This document shows, in pieces, positions 7,496 through 16,928 of a DNA stretch of 62,271 bases. The stretch's first letter is position 1. The number at the start of each line of letters is the position of its first letter. The stretch comes from Kribbella albertanoniae (GTDB taxonomy: Bacteria > Actinomycetota > Actinomycetes > Propionibacteriales > Kribbellaceae): the NCBI RefSeq assembly GCF_004348455.1, contig NZ_SMKA01000019.1, forward strand, positions 1 through 62,271, given 5' to 3'. Under the pieces are notes generated by a model. The model saw only the letters and a program-made list of their open reading frames with translations. It was not told the origin of the DNA and ran no database searches. The translations under genes and the position numbers were made by a program.

Positions 7496-8272
7496 ATGAC
7501 TACCCCGGTGCTGTACCTGAGCCACGGCGCACCTCCGCTGGCCGACGACCGCCGCTGGACCGCCGAGCTGGCCGGAGTCTCCGCCGCCCTCGAGCGCCCG
7601 ACCGCGATCCTGATCGTCTCCGCCCACTGGGAGGCCGCGCCGCTCACCCTCGCAGCCACCGAGACCGTGCCGCTGCTCTACGACTTCGGCGGCTTCCCGG
7701 AGCGCTACTACCAGATCAAGTACGCCGCTCCTGGAGCGCCACAGCTCGCCGACCAGGTCCGCAAACTGCTGCACTCCCCCGGTACGCCGGTCTACGACGA
7801 CCCGACCCGCGGCCTCGACCACGGGGCTTACGTGCCGCTGAAGGAGATGTACCCGGACGCCGACGTACCGGTCCTGCAGGTGTCGATGCCGACCCTCGAT
7901 CCGACCGAGCTCTTCCGCATCGGCCAGAAGCTCGCACCCCTGCGCGACCAAGGCGTCCTGATCGTGGGCAGCGGGTTCACCACGCACAACCTCCGCGAGA
8001 TGAACTTCGCCGCCGGCGTCGACGCCCCCGCACCGAGCTGGTCGATCGAGTTCGACGACTGGACCCGCCGCGCTCTCCAGGCCCAAGACGTCGACGCCCT
8101 GATCGACTTCCTCCGCAAGGCCCCGGCCGCCACCATCGCCCACCCCCGCACCGAGCACTTCGCCCCACTCTTCGTCACCCTGGGCGCCGCCGCCAACCAA
8201 CTCCCCACCGCCGAAACCGTCATCGACGGCTTCTGGTACGGCCTCTCGAAGCGCTCCTGGCAGATCGGCTAG
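7496..8272 (+). CDS. DODA-type extradiol ring-opening dioxygenase (LigB superfamily)
   Basis: The protein has 258 residues from ATG 7496. The class III extradiol dioxygenase layout is present: LYLSHGAPP at the N-terminus (His10), VSAHWE, DHGAYVPLK and FTTHNLREM, which supply the zinc/iron histidines of 4,5-DOPA-dioxygenase-like proteins. Homologues open catecholic rings; many bacterial members have no known natural substrate. An in-frame GTG at 7490 gives an alternative start. It converges on the Tat sialidase gene with 15 bp between them. Confidence 0.88.
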   Translation: MTTPVLYLSHGAPPLADDRRWTAELAGVSAALERPTAILIVSAHWEAAPLTLAATETVPLLYDFGGFPERYYQIKYAAPGAPQLADQVRKLLHSPGTPVYDDPTRGLDHGAYVPLKEMYPDADVPVLQVSMPTLDPTELFRIGQKLAPLRDQGVLIVGSGFTTHNLREMNFAAGVDAPAPSWSIEFDDWTRRALQAQDVDALIDFLRKAPAATIAHPRTEHFAPLFVTLGAAANQLPTAETVIDGFWYGLSKRSWQIG

Positions 8273-8287
8273 CGTCCGAGCAGGCTG

Positions 8288-9553
8288 TCAGGCGGGAACG
8301 ATCCAACTCGGATCGAAGCGGCGAAGCACTACAGCGCAGGGTGAATCGTTCACTTCCTCGAGCGTCGGATTGTTCTTCTGCACTCGGCGGGCCTCGACCA
8401 AGGCGAGGACGATGCCGCTGCCGGTCGAGGTCAGGGCCGAGTAGCCGCCCTCGCGGAGGTTCCCGGCGAGATTTCCTTCGCTCGCCAGCGGGTCTCCGCC
8501 CTCGCTGATGGGTGCGCTCAGCGGACGCTGATATGACCACGTCTCGCCGTTGTCCGCGCTCGCGCGCAGCGTCATCACGTAGCGGTTGTCGATCTCCCGG
8601 GTGGCGGAGTTGAGGTGCAGGAGATGCCGACGGCCGTTGATCGAGTGGGAGATCTGCGCGGCGTGGGCGCCGGGGTCGATGATCTGAGCGCGCCAGTACT
8701 CCTCGCCGAACAGCTGCCAGTTGCCCGGATTCCCGATGGCGATCCGGCGGGTGTGGGGGTAGGTGCCGCCGTGCTTGATCTCCGCGTCCAGGGCGCGGTA
8801 GTTCAAGATCAGCCGGCCGTCCGAACGCTCCGTCACGGTTCCTTCGCCGTACGGTCCCCCGGCCAGCCCCTGCGGCAGATGGTGAGCTGCCCAGTCTCCG
8901 CCTGGTGCCTTGATGATCAGCCGGCCGCGGGCCGGGACCACGAGGGTTCCATCGGCACGCTGGATCCCGTTGCCGGGACCGATGAAGTCGTTGCCCATGT
9001 CGCGGTTCAGGTCGGGACGCGCCACCGGGCTCGTCCAGGTCGCGCCATTGTCCTCGGACGTCGCGATGTAGACGTCCGGATCGATGACGTAATCCTCACC
9101 GAGTTGCCGGCGCAGCATGAAGCAGGTCAGGCGGCCTGTGGTCCGATCGTGGACCAGCGTGGGGTTCGTCCAGTCGCGAAGGCCGGCCCCCGCAAGGGTG
9201 GTCGCGACGCTCCAGGTCAGCCCGGAGTTCGTCGATCGGCGCATCAGCAGGTTGAAGTTCCCACTGCGGTCGAAATTGCTGTCGGGCCGGCCTTCGACGA
9301 TCGCGATGACGACGCCGGTCCCCGGGACGGCGAGGATCGAGGGAATCCGGCACGAGTGGTAGTTGCCGTCGCCGCCCTCCTTGGGAATCGCGGCGGCGCC
9401 TGCTTGCGCGTCGCCGAAGAGCATCTTGCTCTCCATCCCGTCGGCATCCAGAGCGAACGCCTGCTGCTGTGGGAACGCCAGCCGCGACGCCGTGAACCCC
9501 ACCGCAGCGACACCGGCTGCCCCACCCAAGAACACTCGACGCGATAGCCCCAT
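8288..9553 (-). CDS. Tat-exported exo-alpha-sialidase (BNR-repeat, GH33-like)
   Basis: The protein has 421 residues from ATG 9553, with GGAGG seven bases upstream. It begins with a twin-arginine signal (LSRRVFLGGAAGVAAVGF, cleavage near residue 33). A six-bladed sialidase propeller follows, with an early arginine in CRIPSILAVPG and Asp-box repeats STNSGLTW, SEDNGATW and SADNGETW. Family members release terminal sialic acid from glycoconjugates. No sialic-acid uptake or catabolism genes are in the window, so it may serve to expose glycans or proteins to the other secreted hydrolases. Confidence 0.88.
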   Translation of the reverse strand: MGLSRRVFLGGAAGVAAVGFTASRLAFPQQQAFALDADGMESKMLFGDAQAGAAAIPKEGGDGNYHSCRIPSILAVPGTGVVIAIVEGRPDSNFDRSGNFNLLMRRSTNSGLTWSVATTLAGAGLRDWTNPTLVHDRTTGRLTCFMLRRQLGEDYVIDPDVYIATSEDNGATWTSPVARPDLNRDMGNDFIGPGNGIQRADGTLVVPARGRLIIKAPGGDWAAHHLPQGLAGGPYGEGTVTERSDGRLILNYRALDAEIKHGGTYPHTRRIAIGNPGNWQLFGEEYWRAQIIDPGAHAAQISHSINGRRHLLHLNSATREIDNRYVMTLRASADNGETWSYQRPLSAPISEGGDPLASEGNLAGNLREGGYSALTSTGSGIVLALVEARRVQKNNPTLEEVNDSPCAVVLRRFDPSWIVPA

Positions 9554-9706
9554 GACCGATCCTCCAGGGTCGTGTACTTGCTGGGTCGCGGCCCTCCGAA
9601 ACGACTGACCGACAGCCCGGACCCTAGGAACCGCAACCGCCACGCCCCTGCCCGTACTCCACCCGTACCACTCCGGCAGTACGATCTTGCCTAGAAGGAG
9701 GTAGGG

Positions 9707-10306
9707 ATGGCTGCTCTCACGCACGAGAACCCGTTCGATCCGTTGATCGATCTCGACGGTCTGTGGACAGTTGAGCTCGCGGAGCGCTACCTGCCGATCG
9801 AAGGCATGCCGCCGGCGCGGTACGAGGCGGTTGGGGGAAGGATCCGGATGAGTCCCCGCGAGGGCAGCGCGAACAGCTGGGCGACTGCCGAACTTGTCGG
9901 TTTGTTACGTCCGGCGGCGCGGTCTGCAGGGCACGCGTTGTACACGGCACTCAATGTGCGCACCGGACTCTACGGATGGATCGAGCCCGACCTGGTTCTG
10001 CTCCGAGAGCGCGTCCGGCAGCAGACCTGGATCGAGGCCGAGCAGGTTCTGTGCCCGATCGAGATCATCTCGCCTTCCTCCTATCACCGGGATCGGATCG
10101 ACAAGCCCGCGGTCTGCGCGGGTCTGGGTATTCCGTACTACCTCCACGTCGAGATCCGGGCGGATGACGTCGAGGTCGAGCTTTTGCGCCTCGGGGACGA
10201 CGGTCGGTACACCACACACGCACGCGCGCGCTCGGGAGAGCTCTTCCAGACCGCCGAGCCGTTCCCGATGAGTTTCGACCCGGCGGAGCTCCTCGAGTCG
10301 TACTAA
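9707..10306 (+). CDS. Uma2-family (DUF820) restriction-endonuclease-fold protein
   Basis: This 199-residue protein has the Uma2 pattern: YEAVGGRIRMSP near residue 45, then WIEPDLVLL, then PIEIISPSS and the helix DRIDKPAVCAGLGIPYYLHVE. These supply the acidic residues and lysine of a PD-(D/E)XK-like site. Such proteins are widespread in actinobacteria and cyanobacteria and are thought to be nucleases, some linked to mobile elements, but their cellular role is unsettled. A GAAGGAGG ribosome-binding site precedes the ATG. Its last 4 bp overlap the end of the convergent SMP-30-like gene. Confidence 0.85.
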   Translation: MAALTHENPFDPLIDLDGLWTVELAERYLPIEGMPPARYEAVGGRIRMSPREGSANSWATAELVGLLRPAARSAGHALYTALNVRTGLYGWIEPDLVLLRERVRQQTWIEAEQVLCPIEIISPSSYHRDRIDKPAVCAGLGIPYYLHVEIRADDVEVELLRLGDDGRYTTHARARSGELFQTAEPFPMSFDPAELLESY

Positions 10307-11283
10307 CGCGGCGGCGTTGGGAAGGTGGCGATCGTGGTGGTGCCGATGCTGGCTAGCCAGACATTGCCGTCGCGCTCGCGGACGCCGGTGGGCATGTGGA
10401 AGTCGGGGTGGGTGCCGCGGAGGTCGTGGATGAGGGTGCCGGACTCGTGGTAGGCCTGGATCTCGATGATGTCGGCGGGTTGGGGCTGGAGGGCGTCGGG
10501 GAGGGCCCAGACGATTTTGCGGAGGATGGGGGCCTTCGGCAGCAGGAGGTCGAGCATGGGGTTGCGGGGTGAGCCGATGGTGACCCAGATGAGGCCGTCG
10601 GAGCCGCGGGAGATGTTGTCGGGCAGGCCGGGGACACGGGCCAGTACGGCGGGCTCCGCGTCCGGCGTACTGACGTCCAACTGGTAGACGGCGTACGTCG
10701 CGGTTTCGGCCCAGTAGAGGGTTTGGTGGTCGGCGCTGAGGGCAACGCCGTTGGGGAAGGCGCGGTTGCCCGCCAGGCGCGTGACGGTGCCGTCCGGTGT
10801 CAGGCGGTAGACGCTGCCGGTGGCGGAGTGCTCGAGCAGGTCGGCCTTCCAGTTCTCGAAGCCGAACCGGGTGGACGAGTCGGTGAAGTAGATGGTGCCG
10901 TCGGGGGCGACGGCGGCGTTGTTGCAGAAGCGCATCGGGCGGCCGTCGATCTCGGCCAGCAGGGTCGTGACGCGGCCGTCCTTGTCGAGTGTGAGCAGGC
11001 CGCGGTTGGCGTCGCAGACCAGCACCTTCCCGTCCGGAAGCCACTCCAGCCCGAGCGGCCGTCCGCCGGTGTCCCCGAGCACGCTGATCGCCGTACCGTC
11101 GGCGCTGACCCGCAGAATGCGGCCGTCCAGCAAGCCGGTCAGGACGCTTCCGTCCTCGTCGATCAACGTGTCCTCAGGCCCATGACCCGGTACGGCGACC
11201 GTCGCAACCTCGATGGTCAACGGAGCGCGAGTGGCGTCGGCCGGGGGCGGAGTCCAGCGCACAGGGGCGATCGAGGGCTTCAT
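10303..11283 (-). CDS. SMP-30/gluconolactonase/strictosidine-synthase-like beta-propeller protein
   Basis: The protein has 326 residues and no signal peptide. Six-bladed propeller repeats are visible: GPEDTLIDEDGSVLTGLLDG, EWLPDGKVLVCDANRGL, VAPDGTIYFTDSSTRFG and LSADHQTLYWAETAT, with a central RVPGLPDNISRGSDGLIWV motif. Members of this superfamily are calcium-dependent lactonases or strictosidine-synthase relatives. The acidic metal ligands appear present, but the substrate cannot be predicted. It lies alone, upstream of rbpA on the same strand, and is separated from it by a terminator. Confidence 0.82.
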   Translation of the reverse strand: MKPSIAPVRWTPPPADATRAPLTIEVATVAVPGHGPEDTLIDEDGSVLTGLLDGRILRVSADGTAISVLGDTGGRPLGLEWLPDGKVLVCDANRGLLTLDKDGRVTTLLAEIDGRPMRFCNNAAVAPDGTIYFTDSSTRFGFENWKADLLEHSATGSVYRLTPDGTVTRLAGNRAFPNGVALSADHQTLYWAETATYAVYQLDVSTPDAEPAVLARVPGLPDNISRGSDGLIWVTIGSPRNPMLDLLLPKAPILRKIVWALPDALQPQPADIIEIQAYHESGTLIHDLRGTHPDFHMPTGVRERDGNVWLASIGTTTIATFPTPPR

Positions 11284-11325
11284 GGGAAGACCCTACTAGG
11301 AGTCAGAACTCAAGCGCACAACGCA

Positions 11326-11362
11326 ACAACCCGGACCGGCCACAGGGGTCGATCCGGGTTGT
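11326..11362 (-). terminator. Hairpin terminator downstream of rbpA
   Basis: ACAACCCGGA (11326-11335) pairs perfectly with TCCGGGTTGT (11353-11362) around a 17-nt loop. It lies 12 bp beyond the rbpA stop and before the SMP-30-like start. Confidence 0.75.
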
Positions 11363-11373
11363 ACTGCGTTCGG

Positions 11374-11733
11374 TCAGAAGATGACTTCGCCGCGGGCTCG
11401 CCGCGCGCGGAGCTTCTCCAGGGCCTCTTCGAGGATCTCGGCTGCCTCCGTGGCGGAGCGCCGCTCCTTCACGTAGGCGAGGTGGGTCTTGTAGGGCTCG
11501 ATCTTCGTCGGCGGCGGGGGGTTGTTCACATCGGTACTGGTCGGCAGACCGCACCGCGGACAGTCCCACGCCTCCGGGACAGCTGCCTCGACCGCGAAGA
11601 CGGTCGCCGTCTCGTGCCCGTTGGCACAGAAGAAGACGACCCGCTGACGGGGCGCGGTGTCGCCGCGCTCCGCTTCGCCCATCGGGCCGGCACCGACCCG
11701 GCTGCCACGAATAGCACTACCACCACCAGCCAC
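11374..11733 (-). CDS. rbpA: RNA polymerase-binding protein RbpA
   Basis: This 119-residue actinobacteria-specific factor binds the principal sigma factor and RNA polymerase and stabilises open promoter complexes. It shows the basic N-terminal tail (GSAIRGSRVGAGP), the core with cysteines in VFFCANGHET and WDCPRCGLP, and the C-terminal sigma-interaction helices (THLAYVKERRSATEAAEILEEAL). Length and order are typical. It follows secG on the same strand after 15 bp, so it may be read partly from the gap-pgk-tpiA-secG transcript. Confidence 0.97.
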   Translation of the reverse strand: MAGGGSAIRGSRVGAGPMGEAERGDTAPRQRVVFFCANGHETATVFAVEAAVPEAWDCPRCGLPTSTDVNNPPPPTKIEPYKTHLAYVKERRSATEAAEILEEALEKLRARRARGEVIF

Positions 11734-11748
11734 GGGACCCTACCTCCC

Positions 11749-11982
11749 TCAGCCGATTTTGTAGAGCAGGCCGAGCGCGACGATGGAGGCGAACCAGATC
11801 AGGCCGACACCGATCGTGATGCGGTCCAGGTTCCGCTCGGCGACCGAGGAACCGCCCAGGCTGGACGACACTCCACCACCGAACAGGTCGGACAGGCCAC
11901 CACCACGGCCTTTGTGCAGCAGCACGAGCAGCGTGAGGATGAGGCTGCAGATGAGCACGACGATAGAGAAAGCGAGGATCAC
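11749..11982 (-). CDS. secG: Protein translocase subunit SecG
   Basis: This 77-residue membrane protein is part of the SecYEG channel. Two transmembrane helices are visible ([20 protein letters not shown] and [18 protein letters not shown]), joined by the glycine-rich cytoplasmic loop [13 protein letters not shown]. The GTG start shares bases with the tpiA stop (GTGA), indicating translational coupling. The position after tpiA is conserved in actinobacteria. Confidence 0.95.
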   Translation of the reverse strand: MILAFSIVVLICSLILTLLVLLHKGRGGGLSDLFGGGVSSSLGGSSVAERNLDRITIGVGLIWFASIVALGLLYKIG

Positions 11983-12785
11983 GAGGAGTAGCCTAACTGA
12001 AGGTCCAGGTAACGGCAGATGCCGGCGAACTCGTCCACCTGGAGGCTCGCACCCCCGACGAGACAGCCGTCGACATCCGGTTGGGCCATGATGCCACCTG
12101 CACTGGCCATCTTCACCGATCCGCCGTAAAGAATCCGTACCGAGTCGGCCACCGAGGGTGAAATCGTCTCCTCGATCCGCGCGCGGATCGCCGAGTTGAC
12201 CTCCTGGGCGTCCTCCGGGGTCGCGACCTCGCCGGTCCCGATCGCCCAGACCGGCTCGTAGGCGATGACGACCTTGCGGACGTCGTCCTGCTTCAGCCCG
12301 GCCAGTCCCGCGTCGACCTGGGCCAGGACGTGCTCGACCTGGCCGTTCTCCTTGCGGATCTCCAGACCCTCACCGACGCACATGATGGGGACCAGGCCCG
12401 CCTCGAGTGCCTTGGCGGTCTTGGCGTTGACCAGCGCGTCGTCCTCACCGTGGTACTGCCGGCGCTCCGAGTGCCCGGTCAGCACGTAGGTGCAGCCGAG
12501 CTTGCTCAGCATCGCCGCCGAGATCTCACCGGTGAACGCGCCGGCGTCCTTGGTCGACACGTCCTGAGCGCCGTACTTGATCTTCATCCGGTCACCGTCG
12601 ACCAGCGTCTGGACGCTGCGGATATCGGTGAACGGCGGCAGCACCGCCACCTCGACACGCTCGAAGTCGTGCTTCTTGTCCTGCAGCGTCCACGACAGCT
12701 TCTGCAACAGGTGGACGGCCTCAACGTGGTTGAGGTTCATCTTCCAGTTGCCCGCCATCAAGGGCGTACGGGCAGCTTCTGCCAT
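11979..12785 (-). CDS. tpiA: Triosephosphate isomerase
   Basis: This 268-residue TIM barrel interconverts dihydroxyacetone phosphate and glyceraldehyde 3-phosphate. Key residues are visible: Asn and Lys in AGNWKMNL, the catalytic His in [14 protein letters not shown] and Glu in [17 protein letters not shown] contributes to the phosphate site. The start at ATG 12785 is chosen for the conserved N-terminus; the frame is open further up into pgk. It is 4 bp from pgk and overlaps secG by 4 bp, within the gap-pgk-tpiA-secG operon. Confidence 0.97.
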   Translation of the reverse strand: MAEAARTPLMAGNWKMNLNHVEAVHLLQKLSWTLQDKKHDFERVEVAVLPPFTDIRSVQTLVDGDRMKIKYGAQDVSTKDAGAFTGEISAAMLSKLGCTYVLTGHSERRQYHGEDDALVNAKTAKALEAGLVPIMCVGEGLEIRKENGQVEHVLAQVDAGLAGLKQDDVRKVVIAYEPVWAIGTGEVATPEDAQEVNSAIRARIEETISPSVADSVRILYGGSVKMASAGGIMAQPDVDGCLVGGASLQVDEFAGICRYLDLQLGYSS

Positions 12786-12789
12786 CAGG

Positions 12790-13983
12790 TCAGTCCTCTT
12801 CCAGTACGGCGAGTCCCGGGAGCTCCTTGCCCTCCAGGTACTCGAGGGATGCGCCACCACCGGTGGAGATGTGGCCGAACGCATCGTCGGCGAAGCCTAG
12901 CTGCCGGACGGCGGCCGCGGAGTCACCGCCACCGACGACACTCAGGCCAGTCACCTCGGTCAACGCCTGCGCGACAGCCTTGGTTCCACCCGCGAACGCC
13001 GCCATCTCGAAGACGCCCATCGGGCCGTTCCAGAAGACCGTCTTCGCGGCGGCGACCTCGGCGGCGAACGCCTTGGCCGAGTCCGGGCCGATGTCCAGGC
13101 CGAGCTGGTCGGCCGGGATCGCGTCGGCCGCCACGACGGTGGCCGGTGAGTCGGCCTCGAACTTGGGCGCGACCACGATGTCGGTCGGCAGCACGATCTT
13201 GTCGCCGGCCTCCTTCAGGTAGCCGCGGACGATGTCGAGCTGGTCCTCTTCGAGCAGGCTCTTGCCGACCTCGTGGCCCTGCGCCTTCAGGAAGGTGAAG
13301 ACCATGCCGCCACCGATCAGCAGCTTGTCGGCCTTCGCCAGCAGGTTGTCGATCACGGCGAGCTTGTCCGACACCTTGGCGCCGCCCAGGACGACGACGT
13401 ACGGGCGAGCCGGCTCCTCGGTCAGCTTCTTCAGTACGTCGACCTCCGCCAGCACGAGGCCACCGGCCGCGTGCGGCAGCTTGCGGGCGACGTCGTACAC
13501 GCTGGCCTGCTTGCGGTGGACGACACCGAAGCCGTCGCTGACGAAGACATCAGCCAGGGCCGCGAGCTCGTCGGCCAACTGGTCGCGCTGCGCCTCGTCC
13601 TTGCTCTCCTCGCGCGGGTCGTAGCGCACGTTCTCCAGCAGCAGGACCTCACCCTCGTCCAGCTCCTGTACGGCGGACTGCGCGGAATCGCCGGTCACAT
13701 CGGAGGCGAAGTGCACGGTGATGCCCTCGGGCTGCAGCAACTCACCGAGCCGCTTGGCCACCGGGGCCAGCGTGAACTCCGGGTTCGCGGTGCCCTTGGG
13801 GCGGCCGAGGTGCGCGGTCACGATCACCTTGGCGCCGGCCTTGGACAGCTTCACCAGTGTCGGCAGCGAGGCACGGATCCGGCCGTCGTCGCCGATCACG
13901 TCGTTCTTGATCGGCACGTTCAGGTCGGAGCGGACGAGCACCCGCTGGCCGGCCAGGTCGCCGAGGTCGTCAATCTTCTTCAC
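12790..13983 (-). CDS. pgk: Phosphoglycerate kinase
   Basis: The protein has 397 residues and makes ATP from 1,3-bisphosphoglycerate. The N-terminal substrate site (VRSDLNVPI and the basic TAHLGRPKG loop) and the C-terminal nucleotide site ([30 protein letters not shown]) are all intact. It starts at ATG 13983, 86 bp after gap; that gap carries a large hairpin. The order gap-pgk-tpiA is conserved. Confidence 0.97.
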   Translation of the reverse strand: MKKIDDLGDLAGQRVLVRSDLNVPIKNDVIGDDGRIRASLPTLVKLSKAGAKVIVTAHLGRPKGTANPEFTLAPVAKRLGELLQPEGITVHFASDVTGDSAQSAVQELDEGEVLLLENVRYDPREESKDEAQRDQLADELAALADVFVSDGFGVVHRKQASVYDVARKLPHAAGGLVLAEVDVLKKLTEEPARPYVVVLGGAKVSDKLAVIDNLLAKADKLLIGGGMVFTFLKAQGHEVGKSLLEEDQLDIVRGYLKEAGDKIVLPTDIVVAPKFEADSPATVVAADAIPADQLGLDIGPDSAKAFAAEVAAAKTVFWNGPMGVFEMAAFAGGTKAVAQALTEVTGLSVVGGGDSAAAVRQLGFADDAFGHISTGGGASLEYLEGKELPGLAVLEED

Positions 13984-14010
13984 GGTTCACAGTTCCTGTC
14001 TACGAAACAG

Positions 14011-14055
14011 GCATGCGCCCGAAGGAGGACACCAGGGTCACCCTCGAGCGCATGC
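14011..14055 (-). other. Stem-loop in the gap-pgk intergenic region
   Basis: GCATGCGC at 14011-14018 pairs perfectly with GCGCATGC at 14048-14055. Counting G-U pairs in the transcript, the stem extends to about 15 bp (arms 14011-14025 and 14041-14055). It lies between the gap stop and the pgk start and has no T-tract. An mRNA processing or stability element, or a partial terminator that raises gap over pgk, is plausible. Confidence 0.5.
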
Positions 14056-14069
14056 TGAAGAGATGAACG

Positions 14070-15287
<1,218 letters not shown>

Positions 15288-16271
15288 TCAGGCCGGGTCG
15301 AGCATCTCCGGCGTGAGGTTGGCCTCGGTGTTCGGGATGTTGAGGTCGCTCGCGCGCTTGTCGGCCATCGCCAGCAGCCGGCGGATCCGGCCGGCCACCG
15401 CGTCCTTGGTCAGCGCCGGCTCGTGCAGCTGCCCGAGCTCCTCGAGGCTGGCCTGCTTGTGCTCCAGCCGCAGCTTGCCCGCCACCTGCAGATGATCCGG
15501 TACGTCGTCGCCCAGGATCTCGAGCGCCCGCTCGACGCGCGCACCCGCGGCCACCGCGGCGCGGGCGGAACGGCGCAGGTTCGCGTCGTCGAAGTTGGCC
15601 AGCCGATTCGCCGTGGCGCGGACCTCGCGACGCATCCGCCGCTCCTCCCAGGCCAGCACAGACTCGTGTGCGCCCAACCGGGTCAGCAGCGCACCGATCG
15701 CGTCACCGTCGCGGATCACCACGCGGTCGACGTTGCGCACCTCGCGCGCCTTGGAACCGATCCCCAGCCGGCGGGCCGCACCCACCAGCGCCAGCGCAGC
15801 CTCCGGGCCCGGGCAGGTCACCTCGAGCGAGGACGAGCGGCCGGGCTCGGTCAGCGAACCGTGCGCGAGGAACGCACCGCGCCAGGCCGCCACCGCGTCA
15901 CAGGAAGCACCCGACACCACAGCCGGCGGCAGGCCGCGGACCGGACGGCCGCGGTTGTCGACCAGCCCGGTCTGACGGGCCAGCGCATCACCGTCGCGGA
16001 CGACGCGAACGACGTACTTGGTCTGCTTCCGGATTCCGGACGGGGAGATCACCACGACGTCCGACGGGTGCCCGAAGATCTCCGCGATGTCCTTACGCAG
16101 CCGGCGGGCGGCGGCGCCGCTGTCCAGCTCGGCCTCGACGACGATCCGGCCGGAGACCAGGTGCAGCCCGCCCGCGAAGCGCAGCACGGACGACACCTCG
16201 GCCTTGCGGCAACAGGGTTTCGTGACCTGGATGCTGGTCAACTCGGACTTCACCTGTGCTGTCATCGCCAT
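15288..16271 (-). CDS. whiA: DNA-binding protein WhiA, sporulation/division regulator
   Basis: The protein has 327 residues and combines a LAGLIDADG-homing-nuclease-like N-terminal domain ([20 protein letters not shown]) with a C-terminal helix-turn-helix ([19 protein letters not shown]). In Streptomyces WhiA controls division and sporulation genes together with WhiB. The start at ATG 16271 is chosen for the GGGAGG nine bases upstream; ATG 16265 and 16280 are in frame. In related genomes whiA follows yvcK directly. Here a sigma-factor pair on the other strand lies between them, so whiA needs its own promoter in 16272-16421. Confidence 0.96.
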   Translation of the reverse strand: MAMTAQVKSELTSIQVTKPCCRKAEVSSVLRFAGGLHLVSGRIVVEAELDSGAAARRLRKDIAEIFGHPSDVVVISPSGIRKQTKYVVRVVRDGDALARQTGLVDNRGRPVRGLPPAVVSGASCDAVAAWRGAFLAHGSLTEPGRSSSLEVTCPGPEAALALVGAARRLGIGSKAREVRNVDRVVIRDGDAIGALLTRLGAHESVLAWEERRMRREVRATANRLANFDDANLRRSARAAVAAGARVERALEILGDDVPDHLQVAGKLRLEHKQASLEELGQLHEPALTKDAVAGRIRRLLAMADKRASDLNIPNTEANLTPEMLDPA

Positions 16272-16366
16272 AGAAGGCATCCTCCCACCGTTGTCAAAGA
16301 CCCTCCTGGAGAACCCCGGGGCAGAAGGTCCAACTGCACCCGGGTGAACCGCGTTACGGATTCACT

Positions 16367-16393
16367 GCAACCCAACACCCGGTCGGCTGCGTT
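16367..16393 (+). promoter_or_regulatory. Candidate ECF-type promoter of the sigma-factor gene
   Basis: GCAACC (16367-16372) and CGTT (16390-16393) are 17 bp apart, the geometry of ECF promoters in actinobacteria (an AAC-containing -35 and CGT-containing -10). It lies 28 bp before the sigma-factor ATG, as expected for autoregulation. This rests on pattern only. Confidence 0.4.
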
Positions 16394-16421
16394 CCTTCCG
16401 CGACAGCACGAGAGGAGGGGC

Positions 16422-16928
16422 ATGAGAGCACGAGACGACGCCGAGTTCACCGAATTCGCCGCGACGATGATCCGCCCACTGCGCCGTACGGCGTACTTGA
16501 TGTGTGGTGACTGGCATCGTGCGGAGGACGCGGCCCAGGACGCCCTGGTGAAGGTGTACCGCCGGTGGAACCGGATCGAACGGCGGGAAGGCGTGAAGAG
16601 TTACGCGCACCGGGCCGTGGTCACGTCGGTACTGGACCAGTCCCGCAAGCCCTGGCGGCGCGAACGGCCTGACGAGACCGACGAGGCCGCCCTGGTGGTG
16701 CCCGACATCGGCGGGCCGGTCGACAACCGGCTGCTCGTGATCAAGGCCCTCGCCCAACTGGCGCCCGGCCAGCGTGCCTGTGTCGTCCTGCGCTACTACA
16801 ACGACCTGAGCGTCGAGGAGACCGCCGAGATCCTCGGCCTCAGCCAGGGCGGCGTGAAGAGCCAGACCTCCCGCGGACTCGACCGGCTCCGCGAACTACT
16901 CGGCCACACCGAAAGGAGCGCCTCGTGA
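16422..16928 (+). CDS. ECF sigma factor, SigE-family (sigma-70 regions 2 and 4)
   Basis: The protein has 168 residues from ATG 16422, with GAGGAGGGG just upstream. Region 2 is seen in DDAEFTEFAATMIRPL and EDAAQDALVKVYRRW, and region 4 in LAPGQRACVVLRYYNDLSVEETAEIL followed by GVKSQTSRGLDRL. The small size and the adjoining membrane gene fit an ECF sigma factor held by an anti-sigma protein. Its stop overlaps the GTG start of the next gene by 4 bp. The frame is open far upstream, but there is no sigma-factor homology before this ATG. Confidence 0.94.
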   Translation: MRARDDAEFTEFAATMIRPLRRTAYLMCGDWHRAEDAAQDALVKVYRRWNRIERREGVKSYAHRAVVTSVLDQSRKPWRRERPDETDEAALVVPDIGGPVDNRLLVIKALAQLAPGQRACVVLRYYNDLSVEETAEILGLSQGGVKSQTSRGLDRLRELLGHTERSAS

